From contig JBFMHF010000025.1 of NCBI GenBank assembly GCA_040752975.1, forward strand, positions 1 to 60,497: a stretch of 60,497 nt of DNA, written 5' to 3'. This document shows positions 58,697 to 60,497 of the stretch, piece after piece (the first letter of the stretch is position 1; each line of letters begins with the position of its first letter). Below the pieces are notes generated by a model. The model was not told where the DNA came from, made no database searches, and saw nothing but the letters and a program-made list of their open reading frames with translations. Both the position numbers and the translations under genes were made by a program. The stretch is from JADLDB01 sp040752975 (GTDB lineage Bacteria; Myxococcota; Myxococcia; Myxococcales; Myxococcaceae).

Positions 58697-59377
58697 TCAT
58701 TTCTCCCCGGGAGGCGTGAGCAGCTTCTGAAAGAGGCCTTCCACGTCGGAGGGCCGCGCCGCCTCGGCCATCAGTCCAAAGGCGAGGTAGGTCCAGAACG
58801 TGTCTGCGATCTGCGCGGGCGTGCGGCCAGCGTCGGGGCGGTACCAGGTCGCCACCCAGTTGATCGCGCCCATGCCGAACTGGCGGACCAACTCCAGATC
58901 GAGCGCCGAACGGGAGCGGCCAGTGCCCCACGCCTCGTACAGCATGCCGTCCCAGAAGGCCTCGTAGCGGCCGCGCGAACGTTCCACGCCTTCGCGCGCG
59001 CCTTCGGGGAGCGATCGAAAGTCGTACAGCAGCACGTACAGCGAGTCGTCGCCCTGGCACAGCAGCTCGAGGTGCGCGCGCAGGCCCAGCTTGAGCCGCT
59101 CCACCGGATCGCGCGTGGCGGCGATCGCCTTCGTCACCGCGGAGATCGCCCGCTTCACCCCCCGCTCCATCAACGCCACCAGCACGTCGTCCTTCGACGC
59201 GTAGCGGTAGTGCAGGCTGCCCGGCAGCATCCCCGCCCCCTGCGCGATCTCCCGCACCGTCGTCGCCGCGAAGCCCTTCTCGCGAAACAGCCGGCCCGCC
59301 GCGAGCAGGATCCGCTCGTCCGACGGGTCTGCCGCGCCTTCCGGAGTGCCGCCCGCTGAACTCTGAGTGTTGGTCAC
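58697..59377 (-). CDS. TetR-family transcriptional repressor
   Basis: 226 residues, starting at GTG 59377. The N-terminal helix-turn-helix is in AAGRLFREKGFAATTVREIA followed by GSLHYRYASKDDVLVALM. The C-terminal half is a helical ligand-binding domain. It heads the di-iron operon; two palindromes around and upstream of its start could be its own operator. Confidence 0.92.
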   Translation of the reverse strand: MTNTQSSAGGTPEGAADPSDERILLAAGRLFREKGFAATTVREIAQGAGMLPGSLHYRYASKDDVLVALMERGVKRAISAVTKAIAATRDPVERLKLGLRAHLELLCQGDDSLYVLLYDFRSLPEGAREGVERSRGRYEAFWDGMLYEAWGTGRSRSALDLELVRQFGMGAINWVATWYRPDAGRTPAQIADTFWTYLAFGLMAEAARPSDVEGLFQKLLTPPGEK

Positions 59378-59406
59378 GCGACCAAGGACTCTCCTTCAAC
59401 TGAAGG
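59370..59406. promoter_or_regulatory. two palindromic operator candidates for the TetR gene
   Basis: TTGGTC-ACGC-GACCAA (59370-59385) is a perfect palindrome that contains the GTG start codon. CCTTCA-AC-TGAAGG (59393-59406) is a second perfect palindrome 7 bases away. Such sites near a TetR gene suggest autoregulation. Confidence 0.5.
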
Positions 59407-59491
59407 ACCTCGGTCAAGCGGCCTCTTGGTCTTCCGGCCAAATCACGTTGTTTCGCGAAGATGTGACGGCCCGCGAAGTACTGTGCCCGCG

Positions 59492-60497
59492 GTGAACCCC
59501 CAGGGAAAGCCGGACGGGATCCTCGGGCGGCTGCTGGCCGCGCCCGCCGCTTCCACGCTGCTGCTCGTGTGCATCCTCGCCTTCATCGCGGCGGAAGGCT
59601 CCGGCAGCACGAAGGACACCGCGACGCTGCTGCGCTTCGGAGCGGTCTGGCGCGGCCTGGTGTGGCAAGGCGAGTGGTGGCGCCTCTTCACCTCGATGTT
59701 CCTGCACATCGGGATCGTCCACCTGGTGTGGAACTGCTGGGCCGGGTTCCAGTGGGCAGCCCCGGTGGAGAAGGCTCTTGGAGCGCCCCGCTTCCTCGTC
59801 CTGTACGTCCTCAGTGGGCTGGCCGGGTCGGCGACGAGCGTGATCGGCCACGACGCGGTGGCGGCCGGCGCCTCGGGTGCGCTCTTCGGAGTGGTGGGCG
59901 CGACCTTCGCACTCCTGCGCTTCAAGGTGGGTTCGTGGAAGGCGCTCTGGCAGCACCCCGCCCATCAGAGAAACCTGAGCATGGCTGCGCTGTGGTTCGT
60001 CGTGGGCGCCTTCGCCGGGTTCGACAACTTCGCGCACGCGGGTGGGCTCGCGGCTGGTCTCTCGCTCACCTGGACGCTCCGGCCCGACCTCGAAGGCGAC
60101 GTGGCACTGCGCCGCTTCGCCCTCGCCGGCGGGGCGATCGCGGCGCTGGTGGTGGCCTCGCTGCATCCCCTGCCGGTGGTGCACGAGCGTTCGCGGATCC
60201 TCGCGCAGGTGCACGCGGCCGACGCCCGCGGAGACTTCGACACCGTCATCTCGTTGACGGAGGGCTGGCGGGAGACAGGGGCCAGTGAAGACGGGCCCGT
60301 GCTCTCGCTCCGGGCGCGCGCCCTTTCGGAGAAGTCGCGCTGGGCAGACACCGAGCTCGCTGCCTCCCGAGCGATCTCCCTCCAGCCGGACTTCGGCTAC
60401 CTCTTCCAGGTCCGCGCGCTGGCCCGCAGTCACCTCGGCAAGGATGAGGACGCGATCGCCGACTGCCGCGAGGCGGAGCGGCTCACGCCGGGCCAAC
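59492..60497 (+). CDS. rhomboid-family intramembrane protease with TPR-like tail (partial)
   Basis: The frame runs past the window end; 335 residues are visible from GTG 59492 (GTG 59483 is an alternative). The membrane core holds LFTSMFLHIGIVHLVWN, the nucleophile Ser128 in AGASGALFG, and the catalytic His182 in FDNFAHAGG. After the sixth or seventh helix the chain becomes TPR-like (HAADARGDFDTVISL, then DTELAASRAISLQPDFG). Rhomboids cut within membrane helices of partner proteins. It is divergent from the TetR gene. Confidence 0.9.
   Translation, partial: MNPQGKPDGILGRLLAAPAASTLLLVCILAFIAAEGSGSTKDTATLLRFGAVWRGLVWQGEWWRLFTSMFLHIGIVHLVWNCWAGFQWAAPVEKALGAPRFLVLYVLSGLAGSATSVIGHDAVAAGASGALFGVVGATFALLRFKVGSWKALWQHPAHQRNLSMAALWFVVGAFAGFDNFAHAGGLAAGLSLTWTLRPDLEGDVALRRFALAGGAIAALVVASLHPLPVVHERSRILAQVHAADARGDFDTVISLTEGWRETGASEDGPVLSLRARALSEKSRWADTELAASRAISLQPDFGYLFQVRALARSHLGKDEDAIADCREAERLTPGQ

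Overview
This window is a GC-rich, gene-dense chromosomal segment. It looks like it comes from a myxobacterium or a close relative (Myxococcota). I infer this from the overall gene style: many lipoproteins with Cys-rich or Asp-Ala-Gly-rich regions, an MJ0042-type zinc-ribbon protein with long Pro/Ala repeats, tandem FHA proteins, very large TPR proteins, an extra Hsp70, a response regulator with an HD-GYP domain, and a fused SpmA/SpmB protein. LpxC shows a Gram-negative cell envelope. I see no phage, IS element, CRISPR array, rRNA or plasmid function. About 50 protein genes and two tRNA genes are supported, mostly in short operons with ATGA, GTGA or TGATG stop/start overlaps.

Layout: 1-187 is the tail of a Cys-rich secreted protein. 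503-4371 holds a VWA lipoprotein divergent from lon, which has a clear terminator. 4561-6233 is a ribbon-helix-helix/UDP-sugar decarboxylase/zinc-ribbon operon. 6278-9371 holds envelope proteins (Ca-binding-like repeats, SPOR, a CxxCH lipoprotein, a FecR-like lipoprotein), followed by the tRNA-maturation genes mnmA and cca and tRNA-Arg(CCT). 12001-15294 has a DUF4124 protein, tRNA-Val(CAC) and a coupled Hsp70/SCP2-like/phasin-like trio. 15381-21873 carries SpmAB, a HEAT/TPR-type lipoprotein, an NlpC/P60-like lipoprotein and the MJ0042 repeat protein. 21899-30159 has a ComEA-like protein, lysC, hutH and a 1669-residue TPR protein.

30164-37305 contains cinA-like, tmk, small zinc-ribbon and membrane proteins, recG, greA and two FHA paralogues. 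37364-41609 is a lipoate/2-oxoacid dehydrogenase block: an E2 acyltransferase, lipoyl synthase and E3, so the enzyme that makes lipoyl groups lies beside two lipoyl-dependent complex subunits. 41744-45212 has a thiO-type oxidase, an REC/HD-GYP regulator and moaA. 45496-53115 has pyrF, a DsbA-like lipoprotein, tyrS, a large Cys-rich lipoprotein, lpxC and ruvB. 53168-55770 is an outer-membrane-type protein with a strongly charged tail, a degenerate metallo-beta-lactamase-fold protein and a SRPBCC protein. 55805-57542 is a compositionally different patch with a short exported ORF and a polytopic membrane protein whose 3' end appears frameshifted. 57546-59377 is a ferritin-like di-iron protein under a TetR regulator, and the window ends inside a rhomboid protease with a TPR-like tail.

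Most of this is core metabolism and envelope biology. I did not find one self-evident new multi-gene system. The best leads are the TxxF-repeat zinc-ribbon protein together with the FHA paralogues, the Hsp70/SCP2/phasin-like trio, the shared cysteine module of the secreted proteins, and the frameshifted membrane-protein patch.
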